A stretch of 64,000 nt of DNA from Synergistaceae bacterium (GCA_018436725.1 JAHDKT010000052.1:1-64000); one strand, 5' to 3'. Counted from the stretch's first letter, positions 27,069 through 35,779 are shown. A program made the numbers and translations. Notes: a model not told the origin generated them from the sequence alone.

Positions 27069-28070
27069 ATGAGACGTAATCTTTTCTGCGTAGTTTTGTG
27101 TCTGATTCTTCTGTTCGCCTGCGGAAATCTTGCCGGTGCGGCGGAAAAGCCGATTTCCCTGAATTTCGGCCATATCCAGAATCCCGGTCATTCGCTGGCC
27201 ATTGCTCCGGAAGAGTTCAAGGCCATGGTGGAAGAGCGGACGCATGGAAAAATCGTAGTCAACATCTTTCCGTCAAGCCAGCTCGGAACCGCCCGCGAGA
27301 TGATGGAACAGGTCTCCATGGGTACCCTCGATATGACCTGCTGCGACACGGCCGACTGGGCTTCGGCTTTGAGCATTCCACAGCTGGCGGTTTTCAATCT
27401 TCCTTTCCTCACGAAAAATCTCGCTACTCAGGCGACCTTGATACGGACCATCGTTCCGACGGAAGTCCCATCCATGATCGAGGGAGCGGGCGTTCGCCTT
27501 CTCATGACCTACTCGAACGGCATTCGCCAGCCTCTCCTGAAACATCATCCCATCAACAGCCTTGACGACATCAAAGGGCTGAAAATGCGCACGGCCGAGA
27601 CCGCCATGTACGTGGATCTATGGAACGCCCTCGGCGCCAGCACCGTCACCTCCGCCTGGAGCGAAGCGTATACGCTGTTGCGACAGGGGGTCGCGGACGC
27701 TCTTGAAGCCGACGTTACCGGCCTCGTAAACCAAAATATGCAGGAGGTCGGCAAGTACCTCTCTAAAATCGGTCATCTCGGGGCAATCTATTGCGTGTTC
27801 ATCAATGAAGGAGCGTGGAACTCCATTCCGGAGGATCTCAGGAAGATCGTGCAGGAATGCGCTCTGGAGAGCCAGGAGAAGCAGCTTCTCGGGCGCCAGG
27901 CTTCCGATGACGCCGCCGAGCGGACGATGCGCGAAGCGGGGGTCGTCGTCAACGATATCAGCCCCGAGGAGCGCAACCGGATGAAGGACGCCTGCAAGGC
28001 CATCTACGAGAAATACGAGAAAATGGGATTGAGCGAGCTTATCGACCGTATGCTTGCGCTGAACTCATAG
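27069..28070 (+). CDS. TRAP transporter solute-binding protein (DctP family)
   Basis: A 333-residue secreted binding protein with a signal peptide ending near AGAAEK (residues 23-28). The DctP signatures are present: FGHIQNPGHSLAIAPEEFK, GKIVVNIFPSSQLGTARE and LKMRTAETAMYVDLWNALGAS, whose arginine contacts the substrate carboxylate in known members. It therefore binds a carboxylated substrate. It begins at ATG 27069 behind AAGGAGGAG. A terminator downstream separates it from the permease genes, as expected when the binding protein is made in excess. Confidence 0.9.
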   Translation: MRRNLFCVVLCLILLFACGNLAGAAEKPISLNFGHIQNPGHSLAIAPEEFKAMVEERTHGKIVVNIFPSSQLGTAREMMEQVSMGTLDMTCCDTADWASALSIPQLAVFNLPFLTKNLATQATLIRTIVPTEVPSMIEGAGVRLLMTYSNGIRQPLLKHHPINSLDDIKGLKMRTAETAMYVDLWNALGASTVTSAWSEAYTLLRQGVADALEADVTGLVNQNMQEVGKYLSKIGHLGAIYCVFINEGAWNSIPEDLRKIVQECALESQEKQLLGRQASDDAAERTMREAGVVVNDISPEERNRMKDACKAIYEKYEKMGLSELIDRMLALNS

Positions 28071-28102
28071 TCCATACGACTCGGGAAAGCGGCAGAATGA
28101 AT

Positions 28103-28139
28103 GCGCGCGCATATTCGTACCATGCGCGCGCGTTTTTTT
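28103..28139 (+). terminator. Intrinsic terminator/attenuator between dctP and dctQ
   Basis: GCGCGCGCAT (28103-28112) pairs with ATGCGCGCGC (28122-28131), followed by G and seven T residues. It likely lets only part of the transcripts continue into the permease and grd genes. Confidence 0.8.
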
Positions 28140-28157
28140 CGAAAGGGTTGATTGACA

Positions 28158-28649
28158 ATGAGGTTTTTCTTAAAGATCGATCGTTTCATCGAACGTCTGC
28201 AGGTTTTGTTTTGCGCCTTGATGTTCACGCTCATACTGCTGTTTGGAAGCATCCAGGTTTTCGGCCGATCCATTTTCAGCGCCGCGCCCCCGTGGACCGA
28301 AGAGGCGATGCGCTTTTGCGGAATTTATCTTACCCTGATCGGTTCGGCGCTGACGGTCCGCGTGGACGGGCATGTGTCGGTGGACATCCTCATCGAGCAC
28401 ATGAAGGAGCGGAAGATGAAAGCCGCCTTGTACGTTGTTTCTCGGCTTCTCTGCGTGCTGTTCCTGATTCTCTTTTTCCCCGGTTCGATTACGCTTGTTG
28501 AGAAAAGCGCGCGATCTCTGGGAGCGGCCATACGGATTCCATATTCCTACGTCTATGCGGTGGTTCCGATGGGTATCGTGATGATGCTCTGTTCCTACGC
28601 CAGCTCCATTCCTCGTTTTGCGAAGCAATATCTTGAGGGGGAAAGGTAA
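28158..28649 (+). CDS. TRAP transporter small permease (DctQ family)
   Basis: A 163-residue inner-membrane protein with four predicted helices (about residues 15-35, 48-68, 87-107 and 125-145) and the DctQ motif PPWTEEAMRFCGIYLTLIGSALTVRVDGHVSVDIL. It forms the membrane complex with DctM, whose ATG directly follows its stop. ATG 28158 is preferred over TTG 28152 by distance from GAAAGGG. Confidence 0.9.
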   Translation: MRFFLKIDRFIERLQVLFCALMFTLILLFGSIQVFGRSIFSAAPPWTEEAMRFCGIYLTLIGSALTVRVDGHVSVDILIEHMKERKMKAALYVVSRLLCVLFLILFFPGSITLVEKSARSLGAAIRIPYSYVYAVVPMGIVMMLCSYASSIPRFAKQYLEGER

Positions 28650-29933
28650 ATGCTGTCCATTGCCATAGTATCTCTTTTGATTTTTCTGGCGCTTGGAGTT
28701 CCGGTCTGTTTCGCCATCGGTCTCGGCGGTCTTTTGGCCATTCTTTTCGGCGGCAATTTACCGGGTTTCATGGCCGTACAGCAGATGATCCGCGGTATGA
28801 ACTCCTTCGCGCTTATGGCCGGCCCTCTATTTATACTCGCCGGCGAGATTATGGGCGCGGCCAATCTCTCCAAGCTCATTCTCGACTTCTGCCGTTCCCT
28901 CATTTCCTGGACGAAGGGCGGTCTCGGCATGGTGTCCGTAATGGCCAACATGATCTTCGCGGGGATCTCCGGTTCCGGCGCCGCCACCATGAGCGCCGTC
29001 GGTTCTTTGACTGTCCCCGAGCTGAAAAAAGCGGGTTACCACAGATCTTTCATAGCCTCGCTCATTGCGGGTTCCGGCGCTTTGGGGCCCATCATTCCCC
29101 CGAGCACGAACATGATCGTCTACGCTTCGTTGACCGGTTTTTCAACCGGCAAGCTCTTTATCGGCGGTATCGTGCCAGGGATCATCATCGGTCTTTGTCT
29201 TATGCTCATGTGTTATTGGTATGCCTGAAAATATAATGTGGACCTGGGGACCAGGTCATTCGATGTCCACATGGTATGGAAAACTTTCAGGAAAGCCTTT
29301 TTCGCACTCATAATGCCGTTCATCATCATCGGCGGCGTGACGTCCGGCTTTTTCACCGCAACCGAATCCGGAATCATCGCCTGTCTGTACGGACTTATCT
29401 GCGGCTTTTTTATCTACAAAACGCTTGAATTTCGTGATTTATATACGATATTCAAGCGAGCCACGGCTTCTTCCGCAATGTTGATGATGCTCATGGGAAT
29501 AGCGAACGTGTATTCGTATATTTTCGCCCGGGAAAACCTTGCCGGCTACATCAAGGACATGATGACGTCCATTTCCACCAATCCCACCGTGGTCGTGCTC
29601 ATCGTCATCGGGGTCATGCTGGTCATAGGGTGCTTCATGGAGACGCTCGCCGCTACCGCCGTCATTCTTCCCATCGTCTACCCGATCATAACGAACATGA
29701 GCGTCGATCCGTTGATGTTCGCCGTTCTGTACTCGATAGCCACCGTGGTCGGCGCTCTGACTCCTCCTGTGGGATTGTATCTTTTCATGTCCATGAACAT
29801 CGCGGAAGCGACCTTCAAGGAGGCTATTCGCTACAGCGCGCCGGTCATACTGATTATTCTGGCGACTATGGGCCTGATCATGATTTTCCCGCAGCTCGTG
29901 ACGTTTCTTCCTCATCTGCTGATGGGAGCGTAA
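28650..29933 (+). CDS. TRAP transporter large permease (DctM) with an in-frame UGA, candidate selenoprotein
   Basis: Reading through one TGA at 29226-29228 gives a 427-residue DctM of normal length with no other interruption. Both halves are typical: GVPVCFAIGLGGLLAIL and GISGSGAATMSAVGSLTVPEL before the TGA, and GGVTSGFFTATESG and GALTPPVGLYLFMSMNIA after it. The TGA is codon 193, in a cytoplasmic loop (YWYA-U-KYN), where I would expect a basic residue. A 7-bp hairpin with a GGA loop begins 12 bases after the UGA, matching the hairpin behind the true selenocysteine codon of grdB in the same operon. A GTG at 29238 has no Shine-Dalgarno, so independent translation of the second half is unlikely. 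Alternatives are a CGA-to-TGA or AGA-to-TGA nonsense mutation, or a sequencing error. Confidence 0.75.
29226..29257 (+). promoter_or_regulatory. Candidate bacterial SECIS element in dctM
   Basis: UGA (29226-29228) is followed after 12 bases by GACCTGG (29241-29247), a GGA loop (29248-29250) and CCAGGTC (29251-29257), a perfect 7-bp stem. The loop lies 19 bases after the UGA and starts with GG, as bacterial SECIS loops do. ATGTG (29236-29240) and CACAT (29268-29272) can form an outer stem. The grdB element has a 7-bp stem, GGA loop and 18-base distance. Confidence 0.6.
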
Positions 29934-29960
29934 GTTGAAAATGCAAAAGGAGCTGGACCA

Positions 29961-31265
29961 ATGAAACTCACCGTTGAAACAGTCAGGATCAAGGATCTGA
30001 GGTTTGGAGACGAAACTCGTTACGAGGACGGCATTCTCTATGTCGACAAATCGGAGATTCTCTCTTTCGCGAGGAGCGAATCGTGTTTCGACACCTTGAA
30101 AATCGACATCGCCCGCCCCGGGGACAGCACCAGGATCATCAACGTGGTGGACGTCGTTCAGCCAAGGTGCAAGGTCTTGGGAAACATCGACTGGCCGGGC
30201 GTTCTGACGGAAGAATACGACATCGCGGGCAAAGGGGTGACGCGCGCCGCGGAAGGCATGGGAATCGTGCTCTGCCAGAACAATACCTACTGGTCAAGGA
30301 AGTGGGGGTCGTTCGATATGAGCGGTCCCTGCGCTTCTATGAACGCATACGCGAAGATGCCCGAGTTGGTAATCGAGCCCGTCGCTCCAGCGGGCGCGGA
30401 TTTTCGGGAATATCGGGAGGCGTTGCGAAGGGTCGGGTACAAGACGAGCGTTCTTCTGGCAAAAGCGACTCTCGGGGCGATCCCCGAAGAGGTGGAAACA
30501 TTCGATAATGAAATTCAGTATCCTGATTTGCCTAAAATAGCCTATTCCTATCAAATTTATTCAAAGCAGTACGATACGCAGAATTATAGAGAGCCGATGT
30601 TTTACGGGAACGCGGCCCCCGACATTCTGCCCATCGTCGTGCAGCCCACGGAGATTCTTGACGGAGCTATAGCCCACTGCGGCGGTTTCCGCTGCGTAAC
30701 GACCTATGAAATTCAAAACCATCCCGTTATTCTCGAACTTATGCGGCGCCACGGCAAGGAACTGAATTTCGCCGGAGTGATCGTTACGGTGACCTCTGTG
30801 GAGGCGAAGCATCGTTCCCTGGTTTCTAAAATGGCGGCCAGCATTTTGAAAGAGAACTTGAAAGCCGACGGTCTTATCGTTACCAAGGGGGTAGGCGGAG
30901 CTTCGACATTGTGCGTGGGAGCGATCGCCGGAGAGGCGGAAAAACTGGGGATCAAGTCCGTGCCTATAATCCAGATTCTCAACGGACGCAGCAATTTGAG
31001 CGTGGAGTGCATGATCAGCGAACCGAACGTCGATTCCATCGTCTGTTCGGGGACCTATTATCACAACTTTACGCTGCCTCCCGTGGAGGTGGTGCTCGGC
31101 GGTCCGGAGGACGCCCTCTACCTGAGCGGAGACGACGGCGTAATCGGCGGGCACAAGATCGCCAGCGGCAGTCCGGCGAAAGGAGAGGTCCGTTCGACGT
31201 ATATGAAGCAGGTCGGCCTGATGAGCCAGGTGGGCGCGTCTTTCGGCAAAGCCGTCGATTACTGA
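29961..31265 (+). CDS. grdE: Glycine/sarcosine/betaine reductase component B alpha/beta proprotein (GrdE-like)
   Basis: A 434-residue proprotein of the GrdE/PrdA family. In this family an internal cysteine is the site of self-cleavage into two subunits, giving part of component B, which binds the substrate amine and transfers its carboxymethyl group to the selenoprotein partner. The region around DGAIAHCGGFRC (about residues 232-243) is the likely processing site, followed by TYEIQNHPVI; which cysteine is used is not certain. It starts at ATG 29961 behind AAGGAG and is followed 19 bases later by grdB. Component A (GrdA) and component C (GrdC/GrdD) are not in the window and must be supplied elsewhere. 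The substrate is unknown. Confidence 0.85.
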   Translation: MKLTVETVRIKDLRFGDETRYEDGILYVDKSEILSFARSESCFDTLKIDIARPGDSTRIINVVDVVQPRCKVLGNIDWPGVLTEEYDIAGKGVTRAAEGMGIVLCQNNTYWSRKWGSFDMSGPCASMNAYAKMPELVIEPVAPAGADFREYREALRRVGYKTSVLLAKATLGAIPEEVETFDNEIQYPDLPKIAYSYQIYSKQYDTQNYREPMFYGNAAPDILPIVVQPTEILDGAIAHCGGFRCVTTYEIQNHPVILELMRRHGKELNFAGVIVTVTSVEAKHRSLVSKMAASILKENLKADGLIVTKGVGGASTLCVGAIAGEAEKLGIKSVPIIQILNGRSNLSVECMISEPNVDSIVCSGTYYHNFTLPPVEVVLGGPEDALYLSGDDGVIGGHKIASGSPAKGEVRSTYMKQVGLMSQVGASFGKAVDY

Positions 31266-31284
31266 GATTCTTGGAGGTAAGAAA

Positions 31285-32598
31285 ATGAGCGGTAAAAAAA
31301 AGTGGAGGGTCGTTTGTTTCGTCAATCAGTTTTTCGGTCAGATCGGCGGGGAGGAAATGGCCGGCGTGGGCTTCAGCGCGAAGAACGAGGCCGTCGGCCC
31401 CGCCAAACTCTTTGAAACGCTGATGCAGGACGAGTGCGAGGTTGTGGGGACTGTGATCTGCGGCGACAACTATTTCGCGGAGAACACGGAAAAAGCCGTG
31501 GCCGAAGGAGTGGAACTCGTAAAATCGATGCGGCCGGATCTTTTTCTCGCGGGTCCTGCTTTTAACGCCGGGCGATATGGGCTCAGCTGCGGCAATATGG
31601 TTTCGGCGGTGGGCAAAACGCTGGGAATACCAACTGTTACGGCTATGTACCCGGAAAACCCCGCCGTAGAACTTTTCCGCAAGGATACATATATCGTCGA
31701 AACGGGCATCATGTCGTCCGATATGCGAAAAACAGCTCCCAAAATGATCGGTATCGCTTTGCGATTGTTGAGGCATGAGCGCATCGGCGGCGCGGCGTCG
31801 GAAGGGTATATAAAGCGGGATATAATACTCAACGAAGAGCAGGATAAGAACGCCGCGATCAGAGCCGTCGACATGGTGCTTAAAAAAATACGAGGAGAGC
31901 CGTTCGAGAGCGAGCTGCTTCCTCCCGAATTCGATATCGTCGAGCCCGCGCCCCCTGTCTTCGACTTAAGCAAAGCGAAATTGGCTCTTGTCTCGGACGG
32001 TGGACTTATTCCGGAGGCCAATCCCGACAAGCTTAAACCGAACGGCAGCACTACGTGGGGGCGCTATGACTGGGATACTCTCGTCGGCGAAAGCCATTTC
32101 GTCATCCATAGCGGTTACGACGGCACGTCGGTGCTTGAAAAGCCCTATCGCCTTTTTCCTCGAGATGTCCTGCAGGAATTCGCGGACGCCGGGCGGTTGG
32201 GCGCTCTCGATCCCGATGTCTACGTCGCCTGCGGAAATTGCGCGTCCGTGGCCGCTTCGAAGGAAAAAGGACGGCAGATCGCCGAGGCGCTTCTAACAAA
32301 CAATGTAGACGCCGTCATTCTAACATCCACCTGAGGTACGAGCACTCGTTGCGGAGCAACGATCGCAAAAGAAATAGAAAGAGCGGGTATTCCGGCGACG
32401 CAGATCTGCGCCGTGGTGGATATAGCTAAATCCGTAGGTTCTTCGAGAATTCTCCGCGGTTTTGCCATTACATGTCCGGTTGGGAATCCGTCGCTCGGCG
32501 AGTCGGACGAACGAATTCTCAGGCGGCGGTACGTAGAAAAAGCCATGGAGATGCTCACTAAACCGGGTAAAGCGGGTATGGTGGAAGATCTCCTGTAG
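31285..32598 (+). CDS. grdB: Selenoprotein component B of glycine reductase type (GrdB-like), Sec at codon 350
   Basis: The reading frame runs from ATG 31285 through TGA 32332-32334 to TAG 32596-32598, giving 437 residues with selenocysteine at position 350. The context VILTST-U-GTSTRCGAT is the active-site motif of GrdB/GrdF/GrdH-type proteins, in which Sec attacks the alpha carbon of the bound amine. Stopping at the TGA would drop about 88 conserved residues. A SECIS hairpin follows the UGA. The N-terminus (VNQFFGQIGGEEMAG) is also typical. It acts with GrdE and, with GrdA and GrdC/D, would yield acetyl phosphate from an N-substituted glycine. Sequence does not say which amine. Confidence 0.92.
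32332..32362 (+). promoter_or_regulatory. SECIS element of grdB
   Basis: The UGA selenocysteine codon (32332-32334) is followed after 11 bases by TCGTTGC (32346-32352), loop GGA (32353-32355) and GCAACGA (32356-32362), a perfect 7-bp stem with the loop 18 bases from the UGA. This is the expected bacterial SECIS geometry for SelB binding. Confidence 0.8.
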
Positions 32599-32636
32599 AA
32601 ATCGTCATGAATTCGAGAAAACGGGGTAAGATAAGG

Positions 32637-34160
32637 ATGAAGAAAAAACTGATGGGAGTAGACTTAGGCACCGGTGGATGCAAAACCACAGTCGTCGATA
32701 TCGACGGCAACGTTTGCGTCTCCTCGTTCAAGGAATACCCTTCGGAGCACTTCAAACCGGGGTGGTCGGAACAGAACCCGGCGCTTTGGATAGAGGCGCT
32801 GATCGATACCGTGAAAGACTGCCGCGCAGGAATGAACGATGGATTCAGCGATATTCTGTGCCTCGCGGTCACGGCTTCCACTCACAATGCGGTGCTGCTC
32901 GATTCCGGAGGGAACGTTATCCGCAGATGCATAATGTGGAACGATCAGAGAAGCGGAGATCAGTGCGAGCGATTGAAGCAGCGATACGACGAAACTATTT
33001 TCAGGATCGGAATGCAGCGCCCGACGCCTACGTGGACCCTGCCCCAGCTCATGTGGATCAAGGAGAACGAGCCTGAAAACTACGCGAAGATAGACCGATT
33101 GCTTTTCACCAAGGATTACGTGCGATCATGGCTTACGGGAGATTTTTGCACGGACGTCGTGGACGCCCAGGGCAGCCTTCTCTACGACGCCCGTGCTGTG
33201 AAGTGGTCGGAGGAGCTTTGCGCCATGATAGATCTCCCTCTCTCGACGCTGCCCGAGATCAGGCTTTCGAAAGAGATCGCCGGCCGTGTCCGGGCGGACG
33301 TCGCCCGGTTGACCGGTCTACCGGAAGGGTTGCCGGTGATCGTCGGGTGCTCCGACACCGCTGCGGAAGATTTCAGCGCAGGAGCCACAAAGGCGGGACA
33401 GATCATCGTGAAGCTTGCGACGGCCGGAAACGTCAACGTCGTCGCGGATACGCCCAATCCCCACAGCAAGACCTTTACCTATCCTTATTCGATAGAGGGG
33501 CTATGGTACACGGTTACCGCTACGAACAGCTGCGCCTCCGCCTACAGATGGCTCCGCGACGGCTTCTACCGCGCCGAGAAGGAGCTATGCGAAAGGAGAG
33601 GCGAAGACGTTTACAGAACGATGGACGACGAGGCCTCAAGCGTTCCCCTTGGAGCGAGAGGGCTTGTTTTTCACCCCTACTTGCTTGGCGAGCGTTGTCC
33701 TTATTTCAATCCCAAGGCAAGGGGAGATTTCTTCGGTCTCGGCATGCTCCATTCCAGAGCGCATTTTGCCCGGGCTCTTCTCGAAGGAGTGGCGTTCAGC
33801 CTATACGACTGCTTGCAGGTCCTCTCCGACTTCAACAGGAACCTCGAAGATATTTCCATCATCGGCGGCGGCGCGAAAAGCCCACTTTGGAGTCAGATTA
33901 TTTGCGATGTCTTCGGATTGGAAGTCAAGTTTCCCCGAAACGCTGAATCTTCCTACGGGGGAGCGCTGCTTGCCGGGGTGGGCGTCGGCGTCTTCTCCTC
34001 GGAATACGAAGCGGCAGAAAAATGTATAAAAGCAGAGAAGGTTTATACTCCAAATATGAATAATCATGAAAAATATAGTAAAATATATTCTGTATATAAA
34101 GATATAGCGAGTTTGTCGGTTCCTGTTTGGGATACACTCGCCGGTATCGTCGAAGAATAA
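32637..34160 (+). CDS. FGGY-family carbohydrate kinase (xylulokinase-like)
   Basis: A 507-residue two-domain sugar kinase. The N-terminal phosphate-binding loop is MGVDLGTGGCKTTVVD. Family motifs MWNDQRSGDQ and GCSDTAAEDFSAGA (about residue 230), and the C-terminal IIGGGAKSPLWSQIICDVFG adenosine-binding motif, are intact. It phosphorylates a polyol or ketose that cannot be specified. ATG 32637 is preferred to ATG 32607 because of the GGGG 10 bases upstream. It follows grdB by 38 bases and is closed by a terminator, so it is the last gene of the TRAP/Grd operon. This suggests the Grd substrate has a polyol or sugar-like moiety. Confidence 0.88.
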   Translation: MKKKLMGVDLGTGGCKTTVVDIDGNVCVSSFKEYPSEHFKPGWSEQNPALWIEALIDTVKDCRAGMNDGFSDILCLAVTASTHNAVLLDSGGNVIRRCIMWNDQRSGDQCERLKQRYDETIFRIGMQRPTPTWTLPQLMWIKENEPENYAKIDRLLFTKDYVRSWLTGDFCTDVVDAQGSLLYDARAVKWSEELCAMIDLPLSTLPEIRLSKEIAGRVRADVARLTGLPEGLPVIVGCSDTAAEDFSAGATKAGQIIVKLATAGNVNVVADTPNPHSKTFTYPYSIEGLWYTVTATNSCASAYRWLRDGFYRAEKELCERRGEDVYRTMDDEASSVPLGARGLVFHPYLLGERCPYFNPKARGDFFGLGMLHSRAHFARALLEGVAFSLYDCLQVLSDFNRNLEDISIIGGGAKSPLWSQIICDVFGLEVKFPRNAESSYGGALLAGVGVGVFSSEYEAAEKCIKAEKVYTPNMNNHEKYSKIYSVYKDIASLSVPVWDTLAGIVEE

Positions 34161-34170
34161 GGACCGTGCT

Positions 34171-34213
34171 GCGCCGGCTTTCGATTCTACATAATAAGAG
34201 CCGGCGCGTTTTT
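34171..34213 (+). terminator. Intrinsic terminator after the kinase gene
   Basis: GCGCCGGCT (34171-34179) pairs with AGCCGGCGC (34199-34207), followed by G and five T residues. It closes the dehydrogenase/TRAP/Grd/kinase transcript. Confidence 0.8.
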
Positions 34214-34399
34214 CGTTCCTTCGTCGAAACCAGCTTGGCTCGTTCGTTTATTTCGGCAAATTTTTTGCATATTCGGTAATTCTTCTTGTGTTTTTATATA
34301 AGCGCGACTATAATTAAAGCTTCGTGAACAAGTCGCGAGCCTTGCTTCGCTAAAGTCGAAGTGGACAGTTTGTGGATAAGAATCACGCACGACATGACC

Positions 34400-34843
34400 A
34401 AAACGACTTTTTGGGCGCTCTCCAGAAAAAAAAGACAAAATATCTCGGTGCATCCTCCAAAGATTCATTATTATGAACTGAAGGATGATGATGCCGGCGC
34501 TTGTCTCGGGAAGCTTCCCACGTATTCGGTTGAGTCCGTACTTCGCTTCCCTTCTCCGAACTTGCCTTCGACTTCGTTCCTCTTCGCCGCGTCTTTCCTT
34601 TCCACCCGTTTTCGCTCTTCGAGCTTCCCCTCGTCGAGCGGGGGGCTTCCGAGGCTCGGTTCGCTGAGCCGGATTGCCGGTGCTGCCGAAGCGATTCCGG
34701 TAGTCGGAGAGGAGTTCGAGTTCCTCCCACGGGACGAGGTCGGCGAGGCGGCCCAATCCGTTGCTCGGGTCCAGTGTGAATTTTACATGAATGTCCTTGA
34801 ATTTCAATTTCCGCCGGCCGACCGGCGACTTGTACACATCCAT
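34400..34843 (-). pseudogene. Internally deleted, frameshifted IS5/IS1182-type transposase remnant
   Basis: The N-terminal part from ATG 34843 reads KDIHVKFTLDPSN, RLADLVPWEELE and GSTGNPA, the start of IS5/IS1182-superfamily transposases. It then jumps, in another frame, to PPLDEGKLEERKR and DAAKRNEVEGKFGEGKR, and after a further frameshift to YGLNRIRGKLPETS and FIIMNLWRMHRDIL, the usual C-terminal end. The central DDE catalytic region is missing, so it cannot be active. Terminal inverted repeats were not found by eye. It sits between the kinase terminator and the truncated ATPase copy, at the right edge of the AT-rich island. Confidence 0.7.
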
Positions 34844-34956
34844 CCCACGCTCTCCGCAAGGTTTTCGGGGCTCATACCCCCTTTTTTCTGCACCATCTTA
34901 TCTTGAAAGCCGCTTCTTTTCCAGTACTGGCAAGGTTTTACGGGTTGTTCAGGATG

Positions 34957-35405
34957 CTCTGGATATTCTGAGAGAGGGGACGAAGACGGAGCGACTCCGG
35001 GTCGCGAGAGAGGCGTTGAAAAACGTGCAGCTCCCCTCCGACGAGGACTTTCTGAGACGTCGTTGCTTCATGCTCAGCGGCGGACAGCGCCGGCGGGTCG
35101 CCGTCGCGCGGGCGCTCGTGATGCGGCCGAAGCTGCTGATCGCCGACGAGATCAACGCGATGCTCGCCCCCTCCACGGCGGCCAATATGCTGCGCCTGCT
35201 GAAGGGGCTTCAGAACTCGCGGGGGTTCGCCATGCTCTTCGTCACGCACGACCTCGCGCTGGCGCGGAAGATCGCGGACAGGGTCTACGTGATGCGCCGC
35301 GGGAGGATCGTCGAACACGGCCCGACGGAGGACGTGCCGGGCGCGCCGAAGGAGGAGTATACGAAGCTGCTCATGAGCGGTCCGGGCGCCGTGCGCAGCG
35401 CGTAG
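34957..35405 (+). pseudogene. Truncated, decayed copy of the ABC ATPase 3' end (right direct repeat)
   Basis: These 449 bases match 12023-12471 without gaps and with about 21 mismatches by eye. The copy starts inside the second ATPase domain, so Walker A is lost. The signature region is changed (GGQRQR to GGQRRR) and the D-loop aspartate is replaced (LDPS to LAPS). Most changes alter residues, as expected of a gene fragment without function. An open frame of upstream non-homologous sequence runs into it but has no support. From here to 35779 I see no gene; the stretch holds only a perfect palindrome at 35691. Confidence 0.88.
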
Positions 35406-35690
35406 GGACGGAACGGAAATACTCGTTGGCGACTGCGCGCTTGACAAACCCCTCGTGCTGCGGGTACCTTCTTTTGGAAGAGCCGTTCACGCGCTCCGCC
35501 GAATCGTGATGGAATAACGGCGGGACGTTCGACGGCCGCCGGATCGGTTCTGTGCAGAGTAGAGAGAAGGCGAGCGTGGCACGCACGGTCCGGGCGTTCT
35601 TCACCGCAAAACCGAAAGGCGAACACGTCGGAAGCGCTCGACCTGAACGATGTGCGCCTTCTCTCTGCTCCAGATGAAAAAAAGACTTCG

Positions 35691-35710
35691 TCTATTCTCT
35701 AGAGAATAGA
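35691..35710. repeat. Perfect 20-bp palindrome
   Basis: TCTATTCTCT/AGAGAATAGA is perfectly self-complementary with no spacer. It lies downstream of the aminopeptidase gene (minus strand). It could be an operator for an unseen transcript or, as RNA, a hairpin near a T-rich stretch that ends the aminopeptidase message. Confidence 0.5.
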
Positions 35711-35779
35711 TACTACATTTCGAAGGACAAGCCTCCCCTTGAAGAGGATACGTTCGCTCGTCGCTGCCCGCGTCGCTTC

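Noticed and set aside
29229-29933. Second half of dctM as a separate gene starting at GTG 29238
   Set aside because: No ribosome-binding site, same frame as the first half, and the two together give exactly one full-length DctM.
34791-35405. Open frame joining the kinase-downstream region to the ATPase copy, as a real 204-codon gene
   Set aside because: The first 55 codons are unrelated sequence, partly opposite the transposase remnant. Walker A is missing and the rest is a decayed copy.
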